A stretch of DNA of 56,069 nt from Azohydromonas lata NBRC 102462 (GTDB taxonomy: Bacteria > Pseudomonadota > Gammaproteobacteria > Burkholderiales > Burkholderiaceae_C): NCBI RefSeq assembly GCF_001571085.1, contig NZ_BCTC01000038.1, forward strand, positions 1 to 56,069. The letters run 5' to 3'. A program made the position numbers and the translations under genes. Of this stretch, positions 43,969 to 52,533 are shown piece after piece (position 1 is the stretch's first letter; the number at the start of each line of letters is the position of its first letter). Below the pieces are notes generated by a model, which searched no databases, was not told the DNA's origin, and saw nothing but the letters and a program-made list of their open reading frames with translations.

Positions 43969-45885
43969 TCACCACCAAAACGTCATGTGCAGCATGTCGA
44001 GCAGCTTGTGCGTCCAGATCCAAATGATGCGGCGCTCACCCGTCTCGATCAGGGCCAGCCCCGTCATTCCCGGCCGCCACCAAGCCGCAGCGGACTCATC
44101 CAGCAAGACTTTCAGTGTGAACTGCCCGCCCTGGCCTCCTTTGGCTTGCGCCAGTGGCACCAACTTCTCCACCCGGAAGCCAATGTCGTGGTCGGGCTGG
44201 CTCAGCAGCCGCAACCGTCCACGAGCCTGCGGCGGCAGTTCGCGCACGTCCCGCTCCGACACATGGATCACCGCATACAGGCCTTCGATGCGAGCCAGCC
44301 GGAACAGCTTGTCGCCCTGACGCACCGGCGAACCGGAAAGTTCCTTGCGCTCGCCCTCCACCAAGACGCCCGTGAAAGGCGCGGCAAGCTGCGCCTGCTG
44401 CAGCTGAAACTGCACGCGCTCCATGCGTGCCTGTGCTTGCGTGGCACGGGCCAAGGCAATCTGAGTCTCGGCGGTCTGGGCCAGCGCGCGGGCACGATCG
44501 GCCTCGGCCTCGTAGCGCCGCACCTCCGATTGCAAGTCGGACGCCTGCAGCGACAGCTCCCGGGTGTCCAGTTGAGCCAGCACCGTGCCCTGGTTCACGG
44601 TATCGCCGAGATTGCCCTGCACTTGGCGTAGAAATCCGTCAAACGGCGCGCTCAGCACCTGGACGCTGTCCGTGGTCAGCTCACCTGGCGCCTCGATCCG
44701 GTAGGGCCATGTGCCTAAGCAGATGACCCCCAACGCCGCCACGGCCGCCACCACCAGCAGCTTGCGGCCCGGGTGCTCCGGGCTCAGCCAGGCCAGAAGC
44801 CGCCTGCGCAGATGCGCATACCATCGTGCGCCCCACCATTTCGAATGCCCACGCAACACCGTCAGCCAGGGCTTGAGCAAGTGCAGCGCCACGACGACCT
44901 GGTGCAGTTGCTCCTTGTCGAAACCGCCCTCCCGGCGCGCCAGCGTCAATGCCAGCGGCGAATCGCGCTCGGCAGTCCCGTCGCGGCACACCAGGGTTGC
45001 CAGCCGGTTGAACCCGGTCTGGCGGCTCAGGCGCTCGTGCGCCAGCGTCACGGTGGAACTGCCGGCCGGCACGGGGTACAGGATGTCCACGTGCTGGTCC
45101 ACGGCCTCTTCGAGTGCGGATTCGATCAGCTGCACGTTGTCGGCCTTGCGCTCAAAGCGGTCGATGTGGCTGATCGCCTGCACGTGCGCCTCGCCGTCTT
45201 CGTACCAGCCCAGCACCACCTGCTCGCAGCCCAGTACGGCCGCCACCGAGTTGACCAGGCTGAGCGTTGCAGCACCGAAATCGCTCTCCTGCATCACGCG
45301 CGCCACCAGATCCAGCAGCTCAAGCAGGCCAGGCTGCGCCGGTGCGTCACGGCCCGCGCCCGCCTGCGCGCCAGCGGCGGTGCCAGGTGCATGCGGCGTG
45401 GGCGATGGCGCCGGCATCGACGCCGGCAAATCCGCCACCAGTTGCGCACGAACCAGTATTTCGTTGATGGCCGTGCGCTCGCGTCCCGGCACCTCCAGCA
45501 GCGCCAGCGTCGGCCCGCTCGGACCCAGCAGGCGCACGGCAACCGTGATCTGGCCGTCCGCCTGCGGCGCATAGGCATGGCCCTGCGCCAGCGCCCGCGG
45601 CGCGAGCTCGGCCAGGCGCGCGCTCGCACCTGCGACCAGCGCGCTGTCAGGCGCGGCATTGGTGCCCAGCAGCCGCCAGGCACCACCCTCCTGCGCCGCG
45701 CGCAACACCACCGCCGCGCGTGCCCGGCAAAGCAGGCTCAAACAGGCGCACAGGCGCTGCCAGTAGGCGTCATCGTGCTTCGCATGGCGCAATGTGCGCA
45801 GGGTGTCTATCAGTTGCGCAGGGTCGATGCGCGGCGGCGGGGGTGCCGCCACCGGCGCCTCAGGCTCCTTGAGATCCGCGCTCAC
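43969..45885 (-). CDS. GAF-domain HlyD-like membrane fusion protein
   Basis: 638 aa, GTG start overlapping the upstream stop by 4 bp. The N-terminal part is cytoplasmic: a Pro-rich start, a GAF-like region (about 185-335, with VLGWYEDGEAHVQAISHID), then a transmembrane helix (about 375-393, LVVAAVAALGVICLGTW). The periplasmic C-terminus is an HlyD adaptor: EAPGELTTDSVQVLSAPFDG, a coiled-coil hairpin (about 450-520), LAAPFTGVLVEGE and the closing beta domain. A cytoplasmic GAF domain on an adaptor suggests export can respond to a small molecule inside the cell. It is the last gene of the secretion operon. Confidence 0.88.
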   Translation of the reverse strand: MSADLKEPEAPVAAPPPPRIDPAQLIDTLRTLRHAKHDDAYWQRLCACLSLLCRARAAVVLRAAQEGGAWRLLGTNAAPDSALVAGASARLAELAPRALAQGHAYAPQADGQITVAVRLLGPSGPTLALLEVPGRERTAINEILVRAQLVADLPASMPAPSPTPHAPGTAAGAQAGAGRDAPAQPGLLELLDLVARVMQESDFGAATLSLVNSVAAVLGCEQVVLGWYEDGEAHVQAISHIDRFERKADNVQLIESALEEAVDQHVDILYPVPAGSSTVTLAHERLSRQTGFNRLATLVCRDGTAERDSPLALTLARREGGFDKEQLHQVVVALHLLKPWLTVLRGHSKWWGARWYAHLRRRLLAWLSPEHPGRKLLVVAAVAALGVICLGTWPYRIEAPGELTTDSVQVLSAPFDGFLRQVQGNLGDTVNQGTVLAQLDTRELSLQASDLQSEVRRYEAEADRARALAQTAETQIALARATQAQARMERVQFQLQQAQLAAPFTGVLVEGERKELSGSPVRQGDKLFRLARIEGLYAVIHVSERDVRELPPQARGRLRLLSQPDHDIGFRVEKLVPLAQAKGGQGGQFTLKVLLDESAAAWWRPGMTGLALIETGERRIIWIWTHKLLDMLHMTFWW

Positions 45886-46718
45886 GACACGCTCTCCACC
45901 CGGAGCCTGGCCTTCACGCCAGGGCGGATGCGCCGCTCGGGATTGGGTATGTGCACCCGCACCTCGACCAGCGAGCTGGCCGCATCAACCACCGGCGACA
46001 CGAAGCTCACCCGGCCGGCCTGCGGTTCCTTGACCGCGGGATCGTCCAGCCGCACCGACAAGCGTGCGCCCTCGCTGAGCTTGCGCGCGGCGGCCTGGCT
46101 GACGTTCACACGCAACTCGCACACGCTCTCGTCCACCAGGCGCACCACACCGTCTCCTGGTGCAGCCCATTCGCCGGGATGGACCTTGATCATGGTGATC
46201 ACGCCCGCGATAGGCGCGTTGAGCACGCGCAGCGCCTGCTCGCGCCGCGCCAGCTCCAACTCCGCACCCTCGCGCTTCTTGGACTCGCGCAATTGCTCGG
46301 CCCGTCCGCCGGTGGCCTCCAGCTCCATGCGCAGCTTCATCACCTCTTCGCGGCTGACGGTGCCGGCAGCCTCGTACAAATCCGAGGCGTCCTTGACCAG
46401 GCCGTCCAGGATGGAGCGCCGCTGCTCGACAGCCGCCTGCTCCGACGTGTCCTTGACGATGATGCGCCGCCGCTCCTGCTCCACCTGCTGCAGCCGTGCG
46501 TCCTGGCGCAACAGCGCCTGGCCGGGCTTGACCCGCTGGCCCACCGTCACCAGCACCTGGTCGACCACGCCACCCACGTGCACGCTCAGCGTCAGATCGC
46601 GCAAGGGGTAGACGATGCCCACGAAATCCGCATCCTGAGCCCACACGCCGGTCGCAGCCGCGCTGAGCAACGCCATGGCGGCCATGCGCCTGCAACCATC
46701 TCGAACAACCGTTTTCAC
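45882..46718 (-). CDS. Periplasmic HlyD/RND-type adaptor protein
   Basis: 278 aa from a GTG at 46718 with AGGAGA 8 bp upstream; a longer in-frame start overlaps the SecA-like gene. A signal peptide (MAAMALLSAAATGVWAQ) leads to a short adaptor: FVGIVYPLRDLTLSVHVGGV, the lipoyl-like VGQRVKPGQALLRQD, a helical hairpin (about 90-170), LNAPIAGVITMIKVHPGEW and a beta-barrel ending in VKARLRVE. Adaptors of this type link an inner-membrane pump to a TolC channel. It would be the second of three adaptor-like parts in this operon. Confidence 0.9.
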   Translation of the reverse strand: MKTVVRDGCRRMAAMALLSAAATGVWAQDADFVGIVYPLRDLTLSVHVGGVVDQVLVTVGQRVKPGQALLRQDARLQQVEQERRRIIVKDTSEQAAVEQRRSILDGLVKDASDLYEAAGTVSREEVMKLRMELEATGGRAEQLRESKKREGAELELARREQALRVLNAPIAGVITMIKVHPGEWAAPGDGVVRLVDESVCELRVNVSQAAARKLSEGARLSVRLDDPAVKEPQAGRVSFVSPVVDAASSLVEVRVHIPNPERRIRPGVKARLRVESVS

Positions 46719-46774
46719 TGCCCGTCTCTCCTGAAGCCGGTTCGGCCCGTGCCGCCGGCCCTGAATTCCAACGC

Positions 46775-48763
46775 TCACCCGGCGCCGTCACTGGCAAAGG
46801 CGAGCTGCTTGCGAAGCTGTTGCTCGCGCAAGCGCAAATAGCGCCGCTGCTGGAAGGCCTGCCGCTGCGCGCGCCGCTGCGCCCACCGGACCAGCACGTG
46901 CGCCAGCGCACCACGCCAGCGCGGGCTGCGTGCCAGCAGATCGCGCAGCGGCACCAGCCAGAACGGCAGGTGGCGCTGCAACAGGTCGTCCTCCAAGCCG
47001 ACGAAGGCTTGTGCGAAACCGGGCTGACCCTGGCGCCCTGCCCGGCCGAAAAGCTGCCAATCCACCCGCTCGGACTCGTGCGGCTCCACCATGAGCACCT
47101 GCAGGCCGCCCTGCTCGGCCACGCCCGCACCCAGCAGGATGTCGGTGCCGCGACCGGCCATGTTCGTCGCCACCGTGATGCGCCCCGGCTCTCCAGCCAA
47201 GGCAATGATGTCGGCCTCGCGCTCGTGCTGCTTGGCGTTGAGCACCTCGCACGCCAACCCACGCTCGGCCAGCCTTTGCTGCAGCATTTCGCTGTCGCCC
47301 AGACGGCGCGTGCCCACCAGCACCGGCATGCCGCGCCGGTGCAACTGCTCCACGCACTCGAGCACCGCCGTCCATTTGGCTTGCGCATCGGCGAAATGCC
47401 GCAGCGGCGGCACACGCAGGCGGCTGGGCAGCCGCGTGGGCACCACGAAGGTCAACAGTCCATAGGTCCACCACATTTCGGAGCGCACGCCCTGCAGCGT
47501 GCCGCTGGCACCGGCCAAATGATGGTAGAGGCTAAAGAATTCCTGGAAGCTCATGCGCGCCAGCGTCTTGGACGGCTGCGAAATCTGCACGCCCTCGCGC
47601 GCCTCTATCGCCTGGTGCAAGCCGAAGCTCCACGTGCGGCCCGGCATGACACGCCCGGTGTTCTCGTCCAGGATCTGCACTTTCCCGTCCTGCACGATGT
47701 AATGCCGGTCACGCAGGAACAGGTCGCGCGCCGACAGGGCCTGGCGGATCAGGTCGTCACGCCGTTGCGGCGCATGCCACACCGCGGGCAGCCGCCGCGT
47801 GGCGGCTTCCAGCCGCTCACGCCCTTGCGAGGTGAAATCGATCTCCCGCAACTGCGCATCGAGCCGGTAGTCGCGCTCGGCCTCCAGCTCCTCGGCCACG
47901 TCACGCGCAGCCAGAACCGCCTCCATCAGCAACTCGTTGGGCTGCGGCGCCGAGATGATCAGCGGCGTGTTGGCCTCATCGATGAGCACGCTGTCGGCCT
48001 CGTCCACAATGGCCGAGTACAGGCCACGCTGGCGCACGCAACCCTGCTGCGGCCGCAACTCGCGCAGGCGCCGGCGCATGGCGTCCGATGCGCCGTCCAA
48101 GGCGATCTGGTCGAACAGGTGGTCCGCCAGCAGTTGCTTGCTGGTGGCATACACCAGGTCCGCGGCGTAAACGTCACGCAACTGCTGCGGCGACAGCCCA
48201 TGCACCGCCGCGGCCGCGCTGACGCCGCAGCGCCGGTACAGCGGATCCATCAGCTCCACGTCCCGCTTGGCCAGATAGTCGTTGGACGTGATCACGTGGC
48301 AAGGCAGGCCGCGCCAGCCGCGCAGCACGCCCACCAGCGCCACGGTCAGCGTCTTGCCCTCGCCCGCGTTCATCTGCACGAGCAGGCCTTCGTGCATGGC
48401 CAGCGCGGCCAGCAACTGCACCCGGTAGGGCAGGCGCTGGAGCGTGCGCTGCGCGGCGAGAGAGATGGCGGCCAGCGCTTCGATGCGCAGTCGCCTGGCC
48501 GCGTCGCCACGCAACTGGTCAAGCCGGAACGCACTGCGCTGCTGCGCCAGCCGGGCGTCGAGCGCCGCGTCGTCCATGTCGGCCCAGGCCTGCTGCAGCG
48601 CCAGCACCTCGGCCGCGTCGCGCTGCAGACGGCGCTGGAAGCCGCCAATCCGCTGCTCACCCCAGCGCAGCCAGTCGCGCCAGCGGGCCCCCGTCGGCTG
48701 CTTGTCGCTGCGCGGTGGCGACCAACGGAAGTCGGCCTGTGCGGCAGAGGTCGTCGTGCTCAC
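46775..48763 (-). CDS. SecA-like ATPase, short accessory paralogue
   Basis: 662 aa, against about 850-900 for housekeeping SecA. Motor motifs are kept: Walker A MNAGEGKTL (131-139), TSNDYLAKRD, Walker B VDEADSVLIDEA (253-264), the precursor-crosslinking region with RDRHYIVQDGKVQILDENTG, ATNMAGRGTDILLG and QLFGRAGRQGQPG. After the second nucleotide-binding fold only ~80 basic residues remain, so the helical wing/scaffold part is much reduced and the SecB-binding zinc tail is missing. The GTG start overlaps the upstream M50 gene stop by 4 bp. Its position among adaptor and TolC genes suggests it drives export of the giant protein at the operon head, through SecYEG or an alternative channel; this is inference. 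Confidence 0.92.
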   Translation of the reverse strand: MSTTTSAAQADFRWSPPRSDKQPTGARWRDWLRWGEQRIGGFQRRLQRDAAEVLALQQAWADMDDAALDARLAQQRSAFRLDQLRGDAARRLRIEALAAISLAAQRTLQRLPYRVQLLAALAMHEGLLVQMNAGEGKTLTVALVGVLRGWRGLPCHVITSNDYLAKRDVELMDPLYRRCGVSAAAAVHGLSPQQLRDVYAADLVYATSKQLLADHLFDQIALDGASDAMRRRLRELRPQQGCVRQRGLYSAIVDEADSVLIDEANTPLIISAPQPNELLMEAVLAARDVAEELEAERDYRLDAQLREIDFTSQGRERLEAATRRLPAVWHAPQRRDDLIRQALSARDLFLRDRHYIVQDGKVQILDENTGRVMPGRTWSFGLHQAIEAREGVQISQPSKTLARMSFQEFFSLYHHLAGASGTLQGVRSEMWWTYGLLTFVVPTRLPSRLRVPPLRHFADAQAKWTAVLECVEQLHRRGMPVLVGTRRLGDSEMLQQRLAERGLACEVLNAKQHEREADIIALAGEPGRITVATNMAGRGTDILLGAGVAEQGGLQVLMVEPHESERVDWQLFGRAGRQGQPGFAQAFVGLEDDLLQRHLPFWLVPLRDLLARSPRWRGALAHVLVRWAQRRAQRQAFQQRRYLRLREQQLRKQLAFASDGAG

Positions 48764-50895
48764 AGCCTGTAGCGCTTCTGCATCATTTGGAGCAAGGCCC
48801 GGCGCGCCTGCTCGAACAACGGACGCGAGGGCAGCGGCACACGCAGCCAGCCCGTCATCCCCTGCATCACCTGGGCCTGTGCCGGCTCGAAATAGGCCTG
48901 CAGCTCGTAGTAGGGATCCAGCGCCTGCAGCCCCTCCGGATCGTCGGGCTTGACCGCCACGCTGCCGCCGCCGTGCCAGCCCAATGCCGGCGACGGCAGC
49001 TTGTCACGCTGGTAAGGCACCAGCACCAGATGGCTAGGGTGAATCACCAGTTCAGCCTGGCCGTTGAGCCGCAGCTCTGCGCCGCGCAGGTCACGCTCGA
49101 ACAGTTCCTTGGCCTGCTCCTGCGACACCACGGCCGAGAAGCGCATGCTGCCCGGGTTGCTGAGCTCGCCCAGCCCATGGCCACGGCCCAGCCAGTTGTG
49201 CAGCCGCTCGTGCAGGGTCTCGGCCGCCCAAGTGCCGTCGTGCCGTGCCCGCACCGTCAACTCGGCCTGGCGCGCCTGCAGTTGGGCCAGCCGCTCCTGG
49301 GCCACGGCCAGCCGCTTGTCCAACGCGCCGACCTCGGCCGGCGCCTTCTCCAGGGCCTGGTTGCGCAGCACTTCGGATTCACTGGCACGTGCCTGGGCCT
49401 CGACGATTTCCAGCTCCAGCTCGGGATTGCTCATGCGCAGCAGCACCTGGCCGGCCTTCACCGGCGCACCGTGGGACACCTCTATCGTGTCCAGCCGCCC
49501 CGGCGCGTTGGCGGACACGCGCGTGTACTCCACCGTTTCGACCATGCCCGGCGCCCGCAACGCATCGGCCCAGGGAAACGCGCCGATGACGGCTACCGGC
49601 ACCAGCACCAGCGCCAGCGACACCGCGCGGCGCCGGTTGCGCATCAGCGCCGGGCTGCGCAGATGGCAGACCCAGCGCCACCCCGGCAGGATGAAGGCCA
49701 GCACGAGCGTGATCAGCGCAAACACCACGGCCACCGCCGGCCAGTTGTCCGCCAGCACCAGCAGCATGGAGATGAACACCAGCACCCGGTAGCAGAAGCT
49801 CACCGCCCCGTAGAGCACCAGCCACCACCACTCGCGCCGGTCCCGCGCCGGCGGCTCCAGCCCTTGCGTGCCCAGCAGCCAGCGGTTGGCCAGATGGCTC
49901 CACATCTGGCCTGAGCGCTGGTAAAGGTTGGGAATGTCGAGCAGGTCCGACAGCACGTAGTACGCATCGAAGCGCAGCAGCGGGTTGCCGTTGAAGACCA
50001 GGCTCGAAATCGAGCCGATGACCATCACGTTGAAGGCCAGGCTGTTGACCAGCCCGGGGCCGGACCAGGCCCAGACCATCACGCCCAGCGCCGCCAGCAC
50101 CAGCTCCACGATCACGCCGGCGGCGCTCACCAGCGCGCGCGCGCGCCGGTCGCGAAACGACCAGCTTCCCGTGGCGTCCACATACGGCAGCGGCACGCCC
50201 ATGAGCAACATGATGCCGAAGGCATGCACTTCGCCGCCGAAGCGCTTGACCACATGCGCGTGGCCCAGCTCGTGCAGCACCTTCATCAGCGCGATGCACA
50301 GGTACAGCCATCCCAGGTTGCTGGCCGCGAACATGCCCTCGGCCTGGTTCCACAGCCGGTGCGACTCCGACAGCGCCACGGCAGTGCCCGCGCCGCACAC
50401 CAGCAGCAACAGCGCGCCCATCTGCCAGCTCACCAGCCAGTGCGTGAACGCGGTCTGTCGGTCCAGCCACCGGTTGGGGTCCCACAACGGGATGCGGATG
50501 GACAGGAAGCCCAGCACCTTGCCCTGCAGCTCGCGGCGGCGCTGGCCCCTGTAGCGCTCGAAGATGACCTGGCTGTCCGACAGCGTGTCGTGGAACAGCA
50601 AATTGGACTGGTGCAGCTGCGACAGCAACTGCATCACTTCCTCCTGGCCCGGTGCCTCGGTGGGCATGTCGCGCAGGCATGACTGCCACACCTCTTCCAC
50701 CGTGCGCTGCGGCGTGAGGCGCGACACGAAGGCGTAGGCCTGCGGCGTGATGCGGAAGAAGCGCTGCGTGTAAGTGTCGCGCAGCACGTACCAGTGCTGG
50801 CCGCGAAAGCGCTGCTTGTGCACGGCCACCGTGGGCAAAAGGCTCAGCCTGGCATCGGCCACGCGATGCCAGGATTCGCTGAACGTGCGGCTCAT
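48760..50895 (-). CDS. Membrane M50 (site-2-type) metallopeptidase fused to PqqD-like and HlyD-like domains
   Basis: 711 aa. The N-terminus (about 25-110: HWYVLRDTYTQRFFRITP, then a helical part with EEVMQLLSQLHQ) resembles the PqqD-like peptide-recognition fold. Several transmembrane helices follow (about 152-175, 190-212, 222-242, 252-278, 285-303, 355-380, 388-405, 424-441), with the zinc motif HELGH at 208-212 and NGNPLLRFDAYY (302-313) in place of the usual second M50 motif. The C-terminal part (from about 450) is an HlyD-like adaptor with VSANAPGRLDTIEVSHG and a coiled coil. It thus joins substrate recognition, intramembrane cleavage and periplasmic bridging. Its stop overlaps the SecA-like start. 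The PqqD assignment is by eye and less certain than the rest. Confidence 0.9.
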   Translation of the reverse strand: MSRTFSESWHRVADARLSLLPTVAVHKQRFRGQHWYVLRDTYTQRFFRITPQAYAFVSRLTPQRTVEEVWQSCLRDMPTEAPGQEEVMQLLSQLHQSNLLFHDTLSDSQVIFERYRGQRRRELQGKVLGFLSIRIPLWDPNRWLDRQTAFTHWLVSWQMGALLLLVCGAGTAVALSESHRLWNQAEGMFAASNLGWLYLCIALMKVLHELGHAHVVKRFGGEVHAFGIMLLMGVPLPYVDATGSWSFRDRRARALVSAAGVIVELVLAALGVMVWAWSGPGLVNSLAFNVMVIGSISSLVFNGNPLLRFDAYYVLSDLLDIPNLYQRSGQMWSHLANRWLLGTQGLEPPARDRREWWWLVLYGAVSFCYRVLVFISMLLVLADNWPAVAVVFALITLVLAFILPGWRWVCHLRSPALMRNRRRAVSLALVLVPVAVIGAFPWADALRAPGMVETVEYTRVSANAPGRLDTIEVSHGAPVKAGQVLLRMSNPELELEIVEAQARASESEVLRNQALEKAPAEVGALDKRLAVAQERLAQLQARQAELTVRARHDGTWAAETLHERLHNWLGRGHGLGELSNPGSMRFSAVVSQEQAKELFERDLRGAELRLNGQAELVIHPSHLVLVPYQRDKLPSPALGWHGGGSVAVKPDDPEGLQALDPYYELQAYFEPAQAQVMQGMTGWLRVPLPSRPLFEQARRALLQMMQKRYRL

Positions 50896-50929
50896 GGCCG
50901 GTGCCCTTGCGGCGAAATGGCGTGGGGCT

Positions 50930-52522
50930 TCATTCAGGAACCCGCACGCCGAAGGAATCCAGCAGCCGGCCGGTCAAGGCACGCACCGACAGCTCGGCCA
51001 GTTGCAACCTCACGTCCGCATCCAGCAGCCGAAGCCGGCTGTCTTCAAGCCGGTCTCCGGTTTCGACCAGCACGCGCAGCCGGGCCCGACCGCGCTCGTA
51101 GTGCATGCGCTCGGCGTCCAGGAGCTTTTCCCGGCCCTGCACCTCCTGCTGCAGTTGCTGGCGTTCCTGCGAGATGGCCTTGAGCTGTGCCGCGCGCGAC
51201 ATCCATTCGTTGCCCAGCGTGGTGGCCTCGGCTTCGGCTTGCAGCCGCGCCGCATCGCGCTTGAGCATCTGCGCACCGCTCTTCTCACGAGCGCCGTCGT
51301 TGCCGACGGGCATCTCCAGCGCGGCACCCACATACCAGCCCGGATGCCGGTTGTGCAGCGACGTTTCCAGCCCCGGGCGGAAACCGCCGCTCAGGCTGTT
51401 GCGGCTGTAGCCGAGCTCCAGGCTCAGGTCCGGGCGCTGCAGGTCCTTGGTGTAATCCAGCCGGATCTGCTCCTGTTCCAGGCGCAGCATCGCAATGCGG
51501 TAGGCCGGCCAGGTGTCGGCAAGCTGCGGCGGCAGGTCGAGGTCGGCCGTCGCGGCCGGGGCTTGCGGCCGCGACGGCTGCACGGGCGTGAAGCGCAGTT
51601 GCGGCCGTTCCACGGCGCTCATGTTCAAGAGATTGCGCACGCGGGCGTTGGACTCGACCAGTTGCTGCTGCGCGCGCGCGACTTCCGTTTCGCGGCTGCC
51701 AATGGCCACATCGGCTTCGAGCAGATCCACGCGGGGCGCAAACCCGCGGTCCACCAGGCGCTGGGCGATGTCGCGCAGCTCCATGGCCGAGCGCACCGCC
51801 CGCTGGCGCATGGCCAGCATCTGCTGCGCGCGGTAGAGCTGCCAGTAAGTGCTTGCCGCTTCGCCCACGGTGTCGAGCAGCTGCTTGACGAAGCGCTGCT
51901 GCTCGATCTGCTGTTCCTTCTCCGCCACGCGGATCGCGACCTCCGTCATCTGGCGCCCCGCGCCGCGCAGCAGCGGCTGCTTGACGGCCAGCGTGAGCGT
52001 GCCGCGGTACTCCCGGTCGTCGCGGGTGGCGAGCAGGTTGCTGGCACGCCGGTGCAGGTCGTGGGAGAGCTCAAAGGTCGCCCCGCTGGGCAGCTTGCCG
52101 CGCACGCCCACGTCCGTCGCGTTGATCTGCTCCAGCGCGCTTTCCTTGTCGACGTTGGTGAGGCTTTGCGTGCGCTCCTCGTAGGTGCGAGGATGGTCGT
52201 AGACGTCGCGGCGCAGGCGGCTGAAGGCCGTCGGGTCGTAGAGGGCACGCTCGGCCTGCGTCAGCTTCTCCGATGCCTCGGCCTGCAGCCGCGCCGCGTT
52301 GGCGCTGGCGTTGCGCAGGACCGTCCACTGCACGAACTGCGTCAGGTCGAGCGAAAGCTCCGAACCGGCTGGCTGTGCCCAGGGCACCCCGGTGTCCACG
52401 CCTGCATCGGCAGCCGTTGCACAGACGCACGCAAGCCACAAGCCGGCCACGGCCAGCAGCTTGCGGCAATGTCGACGCCGTTGCGCATGCAAAGGTGCCG
52501 GCGTAACAAACTCATTGCCCAT
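50930..52522 (-). CDS. TolC-family outer-membrane efflux protein
   Basis: 530 aa with a signal peptide (KLLAVAGLWLACVCATAADA). The mature protein has two repeats of long alpha-helical coiled coil and beta strands as in TolC: LAVKQPLLRGAG at the first barrel turn, the helices RVAEKEQQIEQQRFVKQLLD and MRQRAVRSAMELRDIAQR, GFAPRVDLLEADVAIGSRE, and in the second half LELGYSRNSL and ALEMPVGND. It should form the trimeric outer-membrane exit duct for the adaptors encoded downstream. Only 34 bp separate it from the M50-HlyD gene and 11 bp from the lipoprotein gene. Confidence 0.92.
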   Translation of the reverse strand: MGNEFVTPAPLHAQRRRHCRKLLAVAGLWLACVCATAADAGVDTGVPWAQPAGSELSLDLTQFVQWTVLRNASANAARLQAEASEKLTQAERALYDPTAFSRLRRDVYDHPRTYEERTQSLTNVDKESALEQINATDVGVRGKLPSGATFELSHDLHRRASNLLATRDDREYRGTLTLAVKQPLLRGAGRQMTEVAIRVAEKEQQIEQQRFVKQLLDTVGEAASTYWQLYRAQQMLAMRQRAVRSAMELRDIAQRLVDRGFAPRVDLLEADVAIGSRETEVARAQQQLVESNARVRNLLNMSAVERPQLRFTPVQPSRPQAPAATADLDLPPQLADTWPAYRIAMLRLEQEQIRLDYTKDLQRPDLSLELGYSRNSLSGGFRPGLETSLHNRHPGWYVGAALEMPVGNDGAREKSGAQMLKRDAARLQAEAEATTLGNEWMSRAAQLKAISQERQQLQQEVQGREKLLDAERMHYERGRARLRVLVETGDRLEDSRLRLLDADVRLQLAELSVRALTGRLLDSFGVRVPE

Positions 52523-52533
52523 CTACTCCAGAG

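Noticed and set aside
46820-48772. 650-codon plus-strand open frame
   Set aside because: Exactly antisense to the SecA-like gene, whose motifs are unambiguous.
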